This document shows positions 62,605 to 64,000 of a stretch of DNA of 64,000 bases, piece by piece. This DNA is from Leucobacter sp. CX169. GTDB lineage: Bacteria; Actinomycetota; Actinomycetes; Actinomycetales; Microbacteriaceae. The notes below the pieces were generated by a model. It searched no databases. It was not told where the DNA came from and saw only the letters and a list, made by a program, of their open reading frames with translations. Each line of letters starts with the position of its first letter. The stretch's first letter is position 1. The stretch is from contig NZ_CP071051.1 in NCBI RefSeq assembly GCF_017161405.1, positions 1 through 64,000 of the forward strand, given 5' to 3'. The translations under genes and the position numbers were made by a program.

Positions 62605-63414
62605 CTACCCCTGGCTCACGAGGGCGCGCCGCAGCTCATCGGACTCCGCGTCGGAGAGCCCTCCAGAGCCGAGGTACCCGCGGGCGTCCCCATGTTCGGT
62701 CGTGACCCAATCGAGGGCAGTCTCAATCGCCTCCGCGGGTGATTTCGTCGCGAGCGTCTCGAGGCGTGGGGTCAATGGCATCCCCATGCTGGTGATGAGG
62801 CCCTTCAGCTGCTGCGCGAATGGCCCTGCCAGGTTCGCCTCAGTCTTGGTGTAGTCGGTCACGATCCTGTCGCGCGCGACGCCGGCGACGGAGAGCAGGA
62901 GCGCCGCAGCGAGGCCCGTGCGATCCTTCCCCGCGGTGCAGTGGAACAGGACCCCCGGCCGCTCGGTCGGCGCCGCCGCGATGACTGCCCGCGCGAGCGC
63001 CACAAACTGCGCGGCGCTGTTCTCGAGGATCGAGGTGTACAGCTCGGGGAGCGTCGGTACTTGCTCCACCGCTGCCGCGAGCTGCTCGGGTGTCGGGCTC
63101 GCCGTTGCCCCGCTCGCGGGCAACAGGCGCTGCACCATCTCGTCCATTGCACCGCCCAGGACAGGAAGTGGGACGAACTCCACGCTGCCGTCCTCGGGCA
63201 ACACGTCGGCGGCGCGTGCCCGCTCAGCGTCGGTACGCAGATCGATCACGGTGCCGATGCCGAGGTCAGCAAGGGCTTGGATCCCTGCCGGGGTGAGCGA
63301 GGCGAGCGCATCGGAGCGGAAGAGTACCGGCGCCACTCGGCCGCCGCCCTCAGTGGGGAGATTCGCGAGTCCACGCGAGTTGAAGGTGATCTGGATGACC
63401 GAGCTGAGCTCCAT
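62605..63414 (-). CDS. Tyrosine phosphatase (Y_phosphatase3 type)
   Basis: 269 residues. N-terminal LANLPTEGGGRVAPVLFRSDALASLT, a DLRTDAE motif, and the active-site loop HCTAGKDRTG (Cys and Arg of CX5R, about 153-159). The family hydrolyses protein phosphotyrosine or phosphoinositides. ATG 63414 has an AGGCAG-type site; longer readings are Pro/Arg-rich and unlikely. Convergent with the MFS gene, 6 bp between stops. Confidence 0.88.
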   Translation of the reverse strand: MELSSVIQITFNSRGLANLPTEGGGRVAPVLFRSDALASLTPAGIQALADLGIGTVIDLRTDAERARAADVLPEDGSVEFVPLPVLGGAMDEMVQRLLPASGATASPTPEQLAAAVEQVPTLPELYTSILENSAAQFVALARAVIAAAPTERPGVLFHCTAGKDRTGLAAALLLSVAGVARDRIVTDYTKTEANLAGPFAQQLKGLITSMGMPLTPRLETLATKSPAEAIETALDWVTTEHGDARGYLGSGGLSDAESDELRRALVSQG

Positions 63415-63591
63415 TGCTGCCTGCTTTCTGTCGCGGACGGTCAGTGTATCCACCGCGGGTGCGGGTTTGGCGGGTTGTGGGATGCGGGGCCCGGTTGATA
63501 CGGGAGTGGTGATCCTGCCCTGTTTGGACCCGGTACGCGCCTCGCCGCGAAATCTTGCCATGATGGACGCAGGCGACCGGAAGGAGGTCCC

Positions 63592-64000
63592 GTGAGCAAT
63601 TCAACGCCCCCGTCCGGTCAGGCGCGCACGGGCGAGCCCGGCCAGCGACGCAGGTTCACGCCGAGCCTGGCGCAGCAGTGCTGGGGTTTCATGATCGGTT
63701 CGGCGCTCTTCGCCGTTGGCACCGCCCCGGGGTTTCACGCGGTGGCCGGAACCCTGGCCACCAACTGGCTGTGCTTCATCGGCGCCTGGTTCTTCACGGC
63801 GGCCGGGCTGATCCAGCTCGCGCGGAGCACGCCCGCAACGGCACGGATCCCTGATTCTTCCGCGAGGCGCGTGCGCCCTGAATGGATGGCCGCGCTCACG
63901 CAGTCGCTGGGCACTATTGCGTTCAACGTGAGCACGACCGTGGCCCTCGTCGCGCACAACCTCCCCGCCGAGCTGCACTACGTTTGGTCGCCCGACGCGG
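63592..64000 (+). CDS. Membrane protein with YrhK-like domain (3' end cut by window)
   Basis: The first 136 residues are visible. GTG follows AAGGAGGTCC, an excellent ribosome site. Hydrophobic segments lie at about 30-50 and 60-80 (WLCFIGAWFFTAAGLIQL, the YrhK-like stretch), and a third begins near 105. It is divergent from the phosphatase gene. The frame stays open to the window end. Confidence 0.68.
   Translation, partial: MSNSTPPSGQARTGEPGQRRRFTPSLAQQCWGFMIGSALFAVGTAPGFHAVAGTLATNWLCFIGAWFFTAAGLIQLARSTPATARIPDSSARRVRPEWMAALTQSLGTIAFNVSTTVALVAHNLPAELHYVWSPDA

Noticed and set aside
1-64000. CRISPR array
   Set aside because: No regularly spaced identical repeats of 24-40 bp seen and no Cas-like proteins.

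Overview
The window is high-GC actinobacterial chromosome starting at the replication origin. The order dnaA - oriC - dnaN - recF - DUF721 - gyrB - gyrA - DUF3566 - tRNA-Ile - tRNA-Ala - ppiA - rhomboid - crgA - sortase E - trpG/pabA - pknB - pknA - pbpA - rodA - pstP - fhaB - fhaA is the classical actinobacterial oriC neighbourhood. The DUF3566 gene behind gyrA, the class E sortase and the details of the proteins suggest Microbacteriaceae. I cannot fix genus or species without a database search.

Region 1 (1-25.4 kb) is core genome: replication initiation, two perfect ParB-binding parS sites inside recF, gyrase, two tRNAs, and then a tightly overlapping minus-strand operon (fhaA-fhaB-pstP-rodA-pbpA-pknA-pknB) for phospho-signalled cell-wall elongation and division. 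It ends at tRNA-Leu(CAG). Two further DnaA-box clusters lie outside oriC, near 10.9-11.05 kb and 13.97-14.08 kb.

Region 2 (25.4-48.8 kb) is an accessory island placed directly after tRNA-Leu. It holds a DDE transposase translationally coupled to a divergent tyrosine-recombinase-like protein with a small divergent HTH-like gene; two complete IS3-family elements (29.85-31.14 and 37.50-38.78 kb); a restriction-modification locus of two DNA methyltransferases plus McrB- and McrC-like proteins (32.0-37.4 kb); an XRE/ImmA-IrrE plus PIN-like pair; a HEPN/CBS-like protein; and many broken or orphan genes (DUF1643 with two frameshifts, a transposase tail, Sel1 repeats, a chorismate-mutase-like protein). 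By eye the base composition of 32-41 kb is less GC-rich than the core. I read it as a layered defence and mobile-element island.

Region 3 (48.9-64 kb) returns to ordinary chromosomal genes. It has an AztABCD-type zinc import locus with a Zur-like operator and two AztD-like lipoproteins; a YibE/F membrane protein; a LysR regulator divergent from an MHS-family transporter, FAD monooxygenase and NADP-dependent reductase (probably uptake and oxidation of an aromatic acid); a TIGR01777 epimerase; an ArsR-type regulator divergent from an MFS efflux-type transporter; a tyrosine phosphatase; and a membrane protein cut by the window end.

The most promising item is the LlaJI-like two-methyltransferase plus McrBC locus at 32.0-37.4 kb, whose Dam-like methyltransferase lacks an ATG/GTG/TTG start and has a perfect 19-bp palindrome just upstream. 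Next are the coupled recombinase/transposase element and the HEPN-CBS gene.
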